Origin: Pseudomonadota bacterium
GTDB lineage: Bacteria; Pseudomonadota; Gammaproteobacteria; Burkholderiales; Burkholderiaceae_D
Direction: 5' to 3'
NCBI GenBank assembly: GCA_018241865.1
Contig: JAFECY010000267.1
Span: 1-5,405 of the forward strand
Length of the DNA stretch: 5,405 bases
The notes under the pieces were generated by a model. The model was not told where the DNA came from, did no database searches, and saw only the letters and a program-made list of their open reading frames with translations. Both the position numbers and the translations under genes were made by a program. Numbering within the stretch: the stretch's first letter is position 1; each line of letters opens with the position of its first letter. Below are positions 1-5,405 of the stretch, in pieces.

Positions 1-2
1 AA

Positions 3-800
3 AAAACTATCCTGATGCCCGACCTCGATGCGACTTGTTCGCTCGATCTCGGTTGCCCGGTTGACGAATTTTCGGCATTCTGCGATGCGCATCCAGACCG
101 TACCGTAGTGGTGTACGCCAACACCAGCGCCGCGGTGAAGGCGCGTGCCGACTGGATGGTGACTTCTTCCATCGGGCTGGACATCGTCGCGCACCTGCAT
201 GCGCAGGGCAAGAAAATCCTGTGGGCACCGGACAAGCATCTGGGCAGCTATATCCAGAAAAAAACCGGTGCCGATATGTTGCTGTGGCAGGGTTCATGCT
301 TAGTGCACGACGAGTTCAAAGGCATCGAGCTGGAATTGCTGAAGAAGGAACATCCGCAAGCGAAGATACTAGTGCACCCGGAATCGCCGGAAGCGGTGGT
401 GGCATTGGCCGATGTGGTCGGTTCGACTTCGCAGTTGATCGCCGCCGCCAAGTCGCTCGACGCGAAGGAATTCATCGTCGCCACGGACAACGGCATTTTG
501 CACAAGATGAAAATGGCTGCGCCAGGCAAGACCTTCATCGACGCGCCGACCGCCGGCAACAGCGCCACTTGCAAGAGCTGCGCGCATTGCCCGTGGATGG
601 CGATGAACGGTTTGCAGAATCTGGCCGACGTATTGGAAACCGGCCGCAATGCAATCAAGGTCGATCCAGAAACCGGCCGCAAGGCGTATGTTTGCATCGA
701 TCGCATGCTGGATTTCGCGGCGAAGAAAAAAGCCAATGTCCGCCCCTCCGGCGATTTGGACAAGGAACAATCACTATTCAAAGGTATCGGCCCCGCATGA
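3..800 (+). CDS. nadA: Quinolinate synthase NadA, 5'-truncated by the window edge
   Basis: NadA is the cytoplasmic [4Fe-4S] enzyme that condenses iminoaspartate with dihydroxyacetone phosphate to quinolinate in de novo NAD synthesis. The reading frame is open from the first bases (K-T-I-L before the first Met at 15), so the Met at 15 is internal. By comparison with recalled E. coli NadA (347 aa), about 100 N-terminal residues lie upstream. Counting from that Met, the three cluster-ligand cysteines are C8 ([10 protein letters not shown]), C95 ([11 protein letters not shown]) and C192 ([10 protein letters not shown]). Their spacings of 87 and 97 residues equal those of E. coli C113, C200 and C297. 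Other family signatures are [39 protein letters not shown] and [11 protein letters not shown]. The TGA stop overlaps the nadC start in ATGA. Nothing suggests inactivation. Identification is very secure; only the start is unseen. Confidence 0.97.
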   Translation, partial: KTILMPDLDATCSLDLGCPVDEFSAFCDAHPDRTVVVYANTSAAVKARADWMVTSSIGLDIVAHLHAQGKKILWAPDKHLGSYIQKKTGADMLLWQGSCLVHDEFKGIELELLKKEHPQAKILVHPESPEAVVALADVVGSTSQLIAAAKSLDAKEFIVATDNGILHKMKMAAPGKTFIDAPTAGNSATCKSCAHCPWMAMNGLQNLADVLETGRNAIKVDPETGRKAYVCIDRMLDFAAKKKANVRPSGDLDKEQSLFKGIGPA

Positions 801-1663
801 GCACGCTCCAGAATTCCCACGCACCTTTCGATGCGGCGCTGATTGCCGCCTTCGAGGCAAACATCAATGCAGCGATCATCGAAGATGTCGGCAGCGGCGA
901 CCTGACCGGCAAGCTGGTGCCGGAAAACGAATGGGTCAAGGCGCAAGTGATCGTGCGCGAAGCCGCCGTGCTGTGCGGCGCACCTTGGTTTGAAGGCGTG
1001 ATGATTGCGCTCGATGCCGGCATCAAAATCGACTGGCGTTATGCCGAAGGCGACATGATGCAGGCCGACAGCGTGGTGTGCGCCATCGAAGCGCCGGCAC
1101 GGGCGCTGTTGACGGCGGAACGTCCGGCCCTGAATTTCATGCAATTACTATCGGGCGTCGCGAGCGCAACCCGCCGCTATGTCGATGTCATCGCCGGCAC
1201 GCGATCGGCCATTCTCGATACCCGCAAAACCTTGCCGGGCCTGCGGCTGGCGCAGAAATATGCGGTGCGCGTCGGTGGCGGCAAAAATCAGCGACTGGCC
1301 TTGTACGACGGCATTCTCATCAAGGAAAATCACATCGCCGCCGCCGGTGGCGTCAGCGCCGCTTTGCGCGCCGCGCAAGCATTGCAGGCTGGTGTGTCGA
1401 TCCAGGTGGAAGTGGAAACACTGGCGCAATTGAAGGAAGCGCTGGATGCAGGCGCGACTTCGATCCTGCTCGACAATTTCACGACGACTTTGATGCAAGA
1501 AGCAGTACAACTGACCAACGGCCGCGCCATTCTGGAAGCGTCTGGCGGCGTGAATCTGGAGAGCGTGCGAGCGATTGCCGAGACGGGCGTGGATCGAATT
1601 TCGATTGGTGGGTTGACCAAGGATGTAAAGGCGACGGATTATTCGTTGCGGATCATTGGTTGA
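797..1663 (+). CDS. nadC: Nicotinate-nucleotide diphosphorylase (carboxylating), quinolinate phosphoribosyltransferase NadC
   Basis: NadC converts quinolinate and PRPP to nicotinate mononucleotide, CO2 and pyrophosphate, using the product of NadA. The 288-residue length is typical. The frame is open far upstream inside nadA, but the ATG at 797 is chosen because it gives a normal N terminus, overlaps the nadA stop (ATGA) and follows an AAAGG-like purine stretch near 779-784. An N-terminal domain (about 1-115) carries [10 protein letters not shown] and the ERPALNF motif. The barrel domain carries [10 protein letters not shown] (141-150), [13 protein letters not shown] (154-166), GILIKENH (172-179), VEVETL (204-209), ILLDNF (223-228), LEASGGVN (246-253) and [11 protein letters not shown] (264-274). 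These are the PRPP and quinolinate binding segments of the family. The NHR seen in enterobacterial NadC reads NQR here. Transcription is presumably shared with nadA; no good terminator follows directly. Confidence 0.97.
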   Translation: MSTLQNSHAPFDAALIAAFEANINAAIIEDVGSGDLTGKLVPENEWVKAQVIVREAAVLCGAPWFEGVMIALDAGIKIDWRYAEGDMMQADSVVCAIEAPARALLTAERPALNFMQLLSGVASATRRYVDVIAGTRSAILDTRKTLPGLRLAQKYAVRVGGGKNQRLALYDGILIKENHIAAAGGVSAALRAAQALQAGVSIQVEVETLAQLKEALDAGATSILLDNFTTTLMQEAVQLTNGRAILEASGGVNLESVRAIAETGVDRISIGGLTKDVKATDYSLRIIG

Positions 1664-1682
1664 GGGATATTTCTGCGACTGA

Positions 1683-1709
1683 CTGATCTTGATTTATCGG
1701 ATAGATCAG
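1683..1709. other. Short inverted repeat downstream of nadC
   Basis: CTGATCT (1683-1689) is the exact reverse complement of AGATCAG (1703-1709), with 13 nt between them. No T-run follows the right arm, so it is a poor intrinsic terminator. It could be a 3'-end-stabilising hairpin for the nadAC mRNA or an operator ahead of the next gene, or it may be chance. The rest of the 96-bp nadC to 1760 gap shows no promoter I would defend. Confidence 0.25.
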
Positions 1710-1759
1710 CATGACTGGGCAATATTGGAATGTGAGAGCCGCCACAAGTAGAGACATGT

Positions 1760-2176
1760 GTGAAAAATTTTATTTTTGTGTTGTTAGTCGTTGCAGCAAG
1801 TTTGGCAGAGTCAGCCCATGCCCTTGAATTTTGGCATTCAAGCACTGTTTGGGCTGGTCAAGGGCAGTGTTCCGCTATGTTTTCGTTTGATAGCGGAATG
1901 GAAGAAGTAAAGAACCTGCAAGTCACAGTCACTGCTGTTAATAAAGCGGGGAAAAAAGTGGCGTCTGGCGTGCTGGAGATACAGAAATTTGGGCAATCAT
2001 CCGCGGATCGCTATGCCGATGCTTTCTTGGAAGGCGAAGAAATCTGTGCAGATGATCTGACGATTGTGGTCAACAAAGCGACTGCTATAGTCGATGGAAA
2101 GCGAATTGATTTACTGAAATCCAAAACACTCGCGGTTCGCGATTTCAAGCCCTTTAAAATTCGCTTGGGAAAATAG
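1760..2176 (+). CDS. Small exported protein with two cysteines, possibly IrmA family
   Basis: This 138-residue product starts with a clear signal peptide: MKNFIFVLLVVAASLAESAHA. It has a Lys near the start, a hydrophobic core and an A-H-A site, with cleavage predicted after A21. The mature protein of about 117 residues (~13 kDa) has exactly two cysteines, C37 (QGQCSAMFSFDSG) and C96 (EEICADDL), which could form a disulfide in the periplasm or outside. Alternating hydrophobic stretches (LQVTVTAV, LTIVVNKATAIV, KPFKIRL) suggest a beta-sandwich. Size, signal peptide, cysteine pair and the W-H-S-S-T-V-W start of the mature chain recall E. coli IrmA, a fibronectin-III-like secreted antigen; this is memory-based and tentative. 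The start is GTG at 1760, the first start codon after the in-frame stop at 1733-1735, with a weak GAGA (1751-1754) before it. G+C is roughly 46% by hand count against about 60% in nadC. It stands alone between nadC and a terminator. Confidence 0.8.
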   Translation: MKNFIFVLLVVAASLAESAHALEFWHSSTVWAGQGQCSAMFSFDSGMEEVKNLQVTVTAVNKAGKKVASGVLEIQKFGQSSADRYADAFLEGEEICADDLTIVVNKATAIVDGKRIDLLKSKTLAVRDFKPFKIRLGK

Positions 2177-2234
2177 TTCAATTCGGTAATCCGCATCGAT
2201 GTGGCGATAAAGTTGCGTAGTGTTGTGACTTCTG

Positions 2235-2263
2235 CGACGGGAATGATAAACATTCCATCGTCG
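2235..2263. other. Bulged hairpin between the small exported-protein gene and the terminator
   Basis: CGACG-GGAATG (2235-2245) pairs with CATTCC-AT-CGTCG (2251-2263). This gives a 6-bp and a 5-bp stem separated by a 2-nt bulge, closed by an ATAAA loop. It sits 58 nt after the small gene's stop. The A/T-rich stretch that follows (ACAAAAATTATTT) lacks a clean T-run. It may be an extra 3'-UTR structure or a weak terminator remnant. Confidence 0.3.
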
Positions 2264-2286
2264 GACAAAAATTATTTCAATCACAC

Positions 2287-2327
2287 CAAGTAAAACGGCC
2301 TGCTGAAACAGCAGGCCGTTTTACTTG
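2287..2327. terminator. Bidirectional intrinsic terminator between convergent genes
   Basis: A perfect 19-bp inverted repeat: CAAGTAAAACGGCCTGCTG (2287-2305), an AAA loop, and its exact complement (2309-2327). The G+C-rich core CGGCCTGCTG is flanked by TAAAA on the left and TTTTA on the right, so an RNA read from either strand ends the stem in a U-stretch. It lies about 110 nt after the stop of the plus-strand small gene and 12 nt after the stop of the minus-strand phoH gene. That is where a shared terminator for convergent units would be expected. Confidence 0.92.
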
Positions 2328-2339
2328 ATGCATCACTTC

Positions 2340-4016
2340 CTACAACACATCACTCGCATGATCCGCCAACCGTGACCGTTCGCCGCGCGCCAGCGTGATA
2401 TGTCCGCTGTGCGCCCAACCCTTGAAGCGATCCACCACGTAGGTCAAACCGCTCGATCCTTCGGTGAGGTAAGGCGTGTCGATCTGTGCGATGTTGCCGA
2501 GGCAGATGATCTTGGTGCCGGGGCCGGCGCGGGTGACCAAAGTTTTGACTTGCTTCGGCGTCAGGTTTTGCGCTTCGTCGATGATGAGAAATTTGTTGAC
2601 GAAGGTGCGGCCGCGCATGAAGTTGAGCGACTTGATCTTGATGCGCGAGCGGATCAGGTCTTGCGTGGCGGCACGGCCCCATTCGCCGGCGTCGGAATCG
2701 GACTTGTTGAGCACTTCGAGATTGTCGTCGAATGCGCCCATCCACGGCGACATTTTTTCTTCCTCGGTGCCGGGCAGGAAGCCGATGTCTTCGCCGACCG
2801 GGACCGTCACGCGGGTGACGATGATTTCGTTATACAGCTTGGTTTCCAGCACTTGCGCTAGACCTGCTGCCAACGCCAACAAGGTTTTCCCTGTGCCGGC
2901 TTGGCCGAGTAAGGTGACGAAATCGCACTCGGGGTTCATCAACAGATTGAGCGCGAAATTTTGTTCACGGTTGCGTGCAGTGATGCCCCACACATTATTC
3001 TTGGCGTGACCGAAATCGCGTAGGGTCTGAATCACGGCGGTCTTGCCATTGATTTGCTTGACCTGGCCGTAGAAGGTGGCTTCGCCGTTCTTCGGTTCGA
3101 GATAGACGAATTGGTTGACCAGCATGGCCGGCACTAATGGGCCAGTCAGGCGGTAGAACATGTGCGCCGTGCCGTTTTTGTTTTCCTGCCAGGACTCCAT
3201 GCCCTTGCCGTGTTTGTTCCAGAAATCGTCTGGCAATTGCATGACGCCGGAGTAGAGCAGGTCGGTGTCTTCCAGCACGTGGTCGTTGAAATATTCCTCG
3301 GCCGGCAGACCCATCGCGCGCGCTTTGATGCGCATGTTGATGTCTTTCGACACCAGCACGATCGGACGTTCCGGGAATTCTTTTTCCAGCGCGCGCACCA
3401 CGCCGAGAATTTGGTTGTCGGCCTTGCCGATCGGCAGACCTTCCGGCAACGTGCCTTGCTGCATCTTAGTCTGGAAGAACAGACGCCCTTTGGCATCTTT
3501 GTTGCCGAGCTTGGAGAGCGGGATGCCGTCTTCGATTTCGTTTTCGCCGGTGCCGCTGACCAAGTCGTCGAGGTAACGCGATACTTGACGCGCGTTGCGG
3601 GCGACTTCGGACATGCCTTTCTTGTGGTTGTCGAGTTCTTCCAGCGTCACCATCGGCAGATAGACATCGTGTTCCTCGAAGCGGAACAGCGAGGTCGGGT
3701 CATGCATCAGCACATTGGTGTCGAGCACGAAGACTTTGGTCACACCGAGCTTGTCGGCCACCTTGCTGGCGCCGGACTTGATGCTGCTGTCGGCATGCCG
3801 GGTTTGTTTTGATGAACGGGGTTTTTCTGCAGGGAGGGAGACGGCGGGTTTGCTGCGAGCGACCGGGGCGGATACTGCGGTGCTGACGGGTGCTGCTTTT
3901 TTTGCTGGCGATTCGATCAGAGTCAGAGGTTGGGCTGGCTTTCCTTTTTCCAGCTTCGGATAGTCTTTGGGGGACAACAGTGCTGCGGGTTTGGCCGGCA
4001 ATTTGGGCAGGGGCAT
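2340..4016 (-). CDS. PIN domain-PhoH family ATPase (PhoH2-type)
   Basis: This 558-residue protein joins a PIN nuclease fold to a PhoH P-loop ATPase. Characterised relatives (mycobacterial PhoH2) are RNA-unwinding ribonucleases, so a cytoplasmic RNA-processing or stress role is inferred. Residues 1-90 are a Pro/Ala/Lys-rich, probably disordered tail. The PIN domain (about 94-260) has VFVLDTNVLMHDP with D99, then E126/E127, D200 and SKD D225 as candidate metal ligands. A linker with strand-rich segments follows. The PhoH domain (about 345-558) has Walker A GQAGTGKT (371-378), Walker B FLIIDEAQN (476-484) with D480 and E481, GNIAQID, and the ERSRLAD end. The start is set at ATG 4016 because GAGTGAGG (4022-4029) lies 5 nt upstream; a TTG one codon earlier would sit too close. 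E. coli PhoH lacks the PIN part. A bcp terminator upstream implies its own promoter. Confidence 0.95.
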   Translation of the reverse strand: MPLPKLPAKPAALLSPKDYPKLEKGKPAQPLTLIESPAKKAAPVSTAVSAPVARSKPAVSLPAEKPRSSKQTRHADSSIKSGASKVADKLGVTKVFVLDTNVLMHDPTSLFRFEEHDVYLPMVTLEELDNHKKGMSEVARNARQVSRYLDDLVSGTGENEIEDGIPLSKLGNKDAKGRLFFQTKMQQGTLPEGLPIGKADNQILGVVRALEKEFPERPIVLVSKDINMRIKARAMGLPAEEYFNDHVLEDTDLLYSGVMQLPDDFWNKHGKGMESWQENKNGTAHMFYRLTGPLVPAMLVNQFVYLEPKNGEATFYGQVKQINGKTAVIQTLRDFGHAKNNVWGITARNREQNFALNLLMNPECDFVTLLGQAGTGKTLLALAAGLAQVLETKLYNEIIVTRVTVPVGEDIGFLPGTEEEKMSPWMGAFDDNLEVLNKSDSDAGEWGRAATQDLIRSRIKIKSLNFMRGRTFVNKFLIIDEAQNLTPKQVKTLVTRAGPGTKIICLGNIAQIDTPYLTEGSSGLTYVVDRFKGWAHSGHITLARGERSRLADHASDVL

Positions 4017-4021
4017 CAAGA

Positions 4022-4029
4022 CCTCACTC
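4022..4029 (-). promoter_or_regulatory. Ribosome binding site that decides the phoH start
   Basis: On the minus strand this reads GAGTGAGG. It ends 5 nt before the ATG at 4016-4014 and only 2 nt before the alternative TTG at 4019-4017. The spacing favours the ATG. Confidence 0.7.
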
Positions 4030-4040
4030 TAAACGTTGGA

Positions 4041-4046
4041 GATATA
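4041..4046 (-). promoter_or_regulatory. Candidate -10 element for phoH
   Basis: The minus strand reads TATATC here, about 25 nt upstream of the phoH ATG, which would give a short leader containing the Shine-Dalgarno. No convincing -35 box is visible at 16-18 nt. This is only a guess at where the promoter demanded by the upstream terminator may lie. Confidence 0.25.
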
Positions 4047-4136
4047 CCACTTCGGAAAAGCAGCGGGTGGAGCAAAACGGGTGAAACAAGGGAGGGAAGG
4101 GTTGATGGGAAAAACGAAAGACACGGCGTACAAAGC

Positions 4137-4183
4137 AAAAAAAGCCGCTCTAAAAGGCTTGCGCCTTTTTCAGAGTCGGCTTT
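4137..4183 (-). terminator. Intrinsic terminator of bcp
   Basis: Read on the minus strand, a long imperfect stem (arms 4163-4183 and 4141-4158) closes on the 4-nt loop GCAA. It contains AAAGCCG/CGGCTTT, CTCT/AGAG and AAGGC/GCCTT blocks with small bulges. It runs directly into seven T residues (A-run 4137-4143 on the plus strand). It starts about 40 nt after the bcp stop and about 120 nt before the phoH start, so it separates the two genes. On the plus strand no comparable T-run follows, so it acts one way. Confidence 0.88.
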
Positions 4184-4222
4184 CAAAGAAATAAAATTTT
4201 GTAGTTTCAAGGACTTAGCGAA

Positions 4223-4699
4223 TCAGGTCAGCGCCTTCACATATTCCAAGGTGTCGTCCACGTGTCCGGGGACTTTTACTCCACGCCATTCTTTCACCAA
4301 TTTGCCCGCGCCGTCAATCACAAATGTGCTGCGCTCGATACCGCGTACCTGCTTGCCGTACATGGTTTTCATTTTCATCACGTTGAACAGATTGCAGACG
4401 GTTTCGTCGGGATCGGCAATCAGCTCGAAAGGCAGCCCCAGTTTGGCTTTGAAGCCATCGTGCGAACGGATGCTGTCGCGGCTGATGCCGATGATTTCGG
4501 CATGGGCTTGTTTGAATTGGTCGTACAAGTCGCGGAAGCTCATGCTTTCGGCGGTGCAGCCGGGGGTGTTGTCTTTGGGGTAGAAGTACAGCACCAGGGT
4601 TTTGCCCCGGTAGTCGGATAGGGTGAAGTTTTTGCCGCCGGTCATGGCGGCAGAAAATTCGGGAACGGTTAGATTCACTGCGGATGGACTGTCGGCCAC
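4223..4699 (-). CDS. bcp: Peroxiredoxin, Bcp/PrxQ subfamily
   Basis: This 158-residue thioredoxin-fold thiol peroxidase should reduce H2O2 and organic hydroperoxides in the cytoplasm using thioredoxin-type donors. The peroxidatic motif is YPKDNTPGCTAE, with P41, T45 and C48 as in the P-x3-T-x2-C signature. Other family marks are LVLYFYP (35-41), GISRDS (71-76), MYGKQVRGIERSTFVID (113-129) and VPGHVDD. The E. coli-type resolving cysteine at C+5 is M53, and the alternative helix-3 site at C+36 is K84. The only other cysteine is C102, at the place of the non-resolving E. coli C99. It may thus work as a 1-Cys enzyme. The start is GTG at 4699, the only possible one because an in-frame TAG lies at 4711-4709. 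No OxyR-like site was recognised upstream. Confidence 0.95.
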   Translation of the reverse strand: MADSPSAVNLTVPEFSAAMTGGKNFTLSDYRGKTLVLYFYPKDNTPGCTAESMSFRDLYDQFKQAHAEIIGISRDSIRSHDGFKAKLGLPFELIADPDETVCNLFNVMKMKTMYGKQVRGIERSTFVIDGAGKLVKEWRGVKVPGHVDDTLEYVKALT

Positions 4700-4705
4700 G
4701 TTGTT

Positions 4706-4711
4706 CTCCTA
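4706..4711 (-). promoter_or_regulatory. Strong Shine-Dalgarno for the GTG-started bcp
   Basis: The minus strand reads TAGGAG, ending 6 nt before the GTG at 4699-4697. The TAG at 4711-4709 within it is also the in-frame stop that excludes any longer bcp product. Confidence 0.8.
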
Positions 4712-4760
4712 GTTAATACCGTCTGCATGTCGCTTCAAGAATGTCGCCGGCTGTCAGCCT

Positions 4761-4800
4761 CCTCATCCCCGACTTTTCTCCCGCGAGGTGAGAAGAGAGC
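4761..4800. repeat. REP-like palindromic element between arnD-like gene and bcp
   Basis: CTTTTCTC (4773-4780) and GAGAAGAG (4790-4797) form an 8-bp stem with one G-T pair around CCGCGAGGT, preceded by CCTCATCCCCGA. The layout matches, in degenerate form, the dispersed proteobacterial palindrome of the type CCTCACCCC...CTCTCCCGC-GCGGGAGAG, as I recall it. It starts a few bases after the arnD-like tandem stops and could also stabilise or end that transcript. No second copy is in this window. Confidence 0.5.
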
Positions 4801-4804
4801 ATCA

Positions 4805-5405
4805 TCAAGCCTGCACGATCAATTCGCCCGAGCGCCCCGGCAATTCGCCCCACTGGAGCGGCAGGACGGGTACATCCTCGTTTTTCACCTTGGCGTGGTA
4901 ATCGGCCATGGCGACGCAATCGTAACCCTGCGCTTTCCAACCGGCCAGCAGTTGCTCGAAGATGGGGGCGAGTTTTTGTCCTTCAAGCTCGGCATGCAGG
5001 GTATAGACATGGTCGCGCGGTTGCGCAGTCAGCTTGAGCAGGAAGGCGGCGACGTTGCCGGTATCGATGGTGACGCCATCGATGGTACGGCCTAGGATTT
5101 CATCCAGCGTCGGCAAGGTGGTCGGCAATTGGATGTGCGACAGCGCTTTGCCGTTGACACTAAGGCGGTGCGGGCCGGCCGCTGCGTTGGCCAGCGCGCC
5201 CGATTCGGTCAGCATGGCGCGGCCGTCGGAGGCATAGGCCATGCCGAAGGCGTCGAGTTGCGCGAAGGCGTGCGGATTCATTTGCCAGCCGGCGGCACCG
5301 TGGGTGTGCGGCGCGACGCCGAAGATGTCGCTGAAGCGGTCGTGCGATTGCTGTAACTGCTTGCGCGTCCAGTCGGCATCGCGACGGCGCACATTGTCTT
5401 GCCAG
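4805..5405 (-). CDS. ArnD-like polysaccharide deacetylase, N terminus outside the window
   Basis: The frame is open to the right edge (W-Q-D-N precedes the first GTG at 5392), so that GTG is internal. Alignment by eye to recalled E. coli ArnD (296 aa) places the edge near the HHAWQ segment, leaving about 110 residues with the N-terminal metal-ligand motifs unseen. ArnD deformylates undecaprenyl-phosphate 4-deoxy-4-formamido-L-arabinose at the inner membrane, on the path to lipid A aminoarabinose and polymyxin resistance. Matching blocks, numbered from 5392, are GAAGWQMNP (32-40), YASDGRAM (53-60), IQLPTTLPTLDEILGR (87-102) and VYTLHAELEG (129-138) with the conserved His133. E. coli ArnD has AAGWR where this has AAGWQ. 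The gene ends with tandem TGA TGA. Whether the natural substrate is the aminoarabinose precursor depends on arn neighbours beyond the edge; a generic NodB-fold deacetylase is the alternative. Confidence 0.85.
   Translation of the reverse strand, partial: WQDNVRRRDADWTRKQLQQSHDRFSDIFGVAPHTHGAAGWQMNPHAFAQLDAFGMAYASDGRAMLTESGALANAAAGPHRLSVNGKALSHIQLPTTLPTLDEILGRTIDGVTIDTGNVAAFLLKLTAQPRDHVYTLHAELEGQKLAPIFEQLLAGWKAQGYDCVAMADYHAKVKNEDVPVLPLQWGELPGRSGELIVQA

Noticed and set aside
221..796. Extended N terminus of the nadC frame inside nadA
   Set aside because: The frame happens to be open, but the extra ~190 residues are a shifted reading of nadA and NadC is already full length from 797.
248..1144. 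Minus-strand open frame of 298 codons across nadA and nadC
   Set aside because: It is antisense to two strongly identified genes and crosses their junction. The Cys, Ser and Phe-rich product resembles no family.
2327..2334. 8-bp palindrome GATGCATC beside the terminator
   Set aside because: Short and expected by chance; no second half-site or repeat supports a binding site.
2400..2861. Plus-strand open frame (153 codons) opposite the PhoH ATPase domain
   Set aside because: It is antisense to Walker A and Walker B coding sequence, with composition typical of a complementary frame and no independent signals.
3162..3812. Long plus-strand open frame (216 codons) opposite phoH
   Set aside because: It lies wholly antisense to the PIN-PhoH gene, is rich in His, Phe and Arg as expected of a complement of high-G+C coding DNA, has no recognisable domain and no leader. 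It is a shadow frame.
4016..4210. Small minus-strand open frame (64 codons) between bcp and phoH, considered as a PhoH-associated antitoxin
   Set aside because: It runs through the bcp terminator stem and its T-run, has no Shine-Dalgarno, and its sequence is explained by the hairpin and A/T-rich leader.
4700..4735. Possible bcp promoter (TATTAA at about 4714-4719 on the minus strand)
   Set aside because: It would start transcription almost on the Shine-Dalgarno and its best -35 match, TTCTTG, is weak. Not enough to call.

Overview
The window looks like chromosomal DNA from a betaproteobacterium, most likely of the Oxalobacteraceae/Burkholderiales. The evidence is the moderately high G+C, the wording of the NadA, NadC, PIN-PhoH, Bcp and ArnD-like proteins, and tightly packed housekeeping genes. 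The taxon is inferred from protein style; no marker gene is present. Most of the window is ordinary core genome. I see no CRISPR array, tRNA, rRNA, transposase or phage gene.

Plus strand, left part (1-1663): the 3' two thirds of nadA (quinolinate synthase) and a complete nadC (nicotinate-nucleotide diphosphorylase). They overlap by 4 bp (ATGA), so two successive steps of de novo NAD synthesis are probably translationally coupled. Next comes a single small gene (1760-2176) for an exported ~117-residue mature protein with two cysteines. It resembles the IrmA family (recalled, not searched). It is visibly poorer in G+C than its neighbours, and 9-bp direct repeats flank the segment. This is the most accessory-looking part of the window.

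Centre (2177-2339): the plus-strand genes converge on the minus-strand genes at a perfect 19-bp inverted repeat with a 3-nt loop. It is suited to terminate transcription from both sides. A second, bulged hairpin lies just before it.

Minus strand, right part (4807 down to 2340, in transcription order): the C-terminal two thirds of an ArnD-like polysaccharide deacetylase, entering from beyond the right edge; a degenerate REP-like palindrome; bcp (PrxQ-type peroxiredoxin, GTG start with a strong Shine-Dalgarno); a strong bcp terminator; and a PIN-PhoH ATPase gene of 558 codons with its own leader. The terminator between bcp and phoH, and the palindrome between arnD and bcp, suggest three separate minus-strand transcription units rather than one operon.

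The genes serve separate roles: NAD synthesis, an exported protein of unknown job, RNA metabolism or stress (PIN-PhoH), peroxide detoxification (Bcp), and lipid-linked sugar or lipid A modification (ArnD-like). I found no convincing undescribed multi-gene system. The points most worth a second look are the IrmA-like gene and its flanks, the Bcp without a usual resolving cysteine, and the ArnD-like protein with a substituted motif residue.
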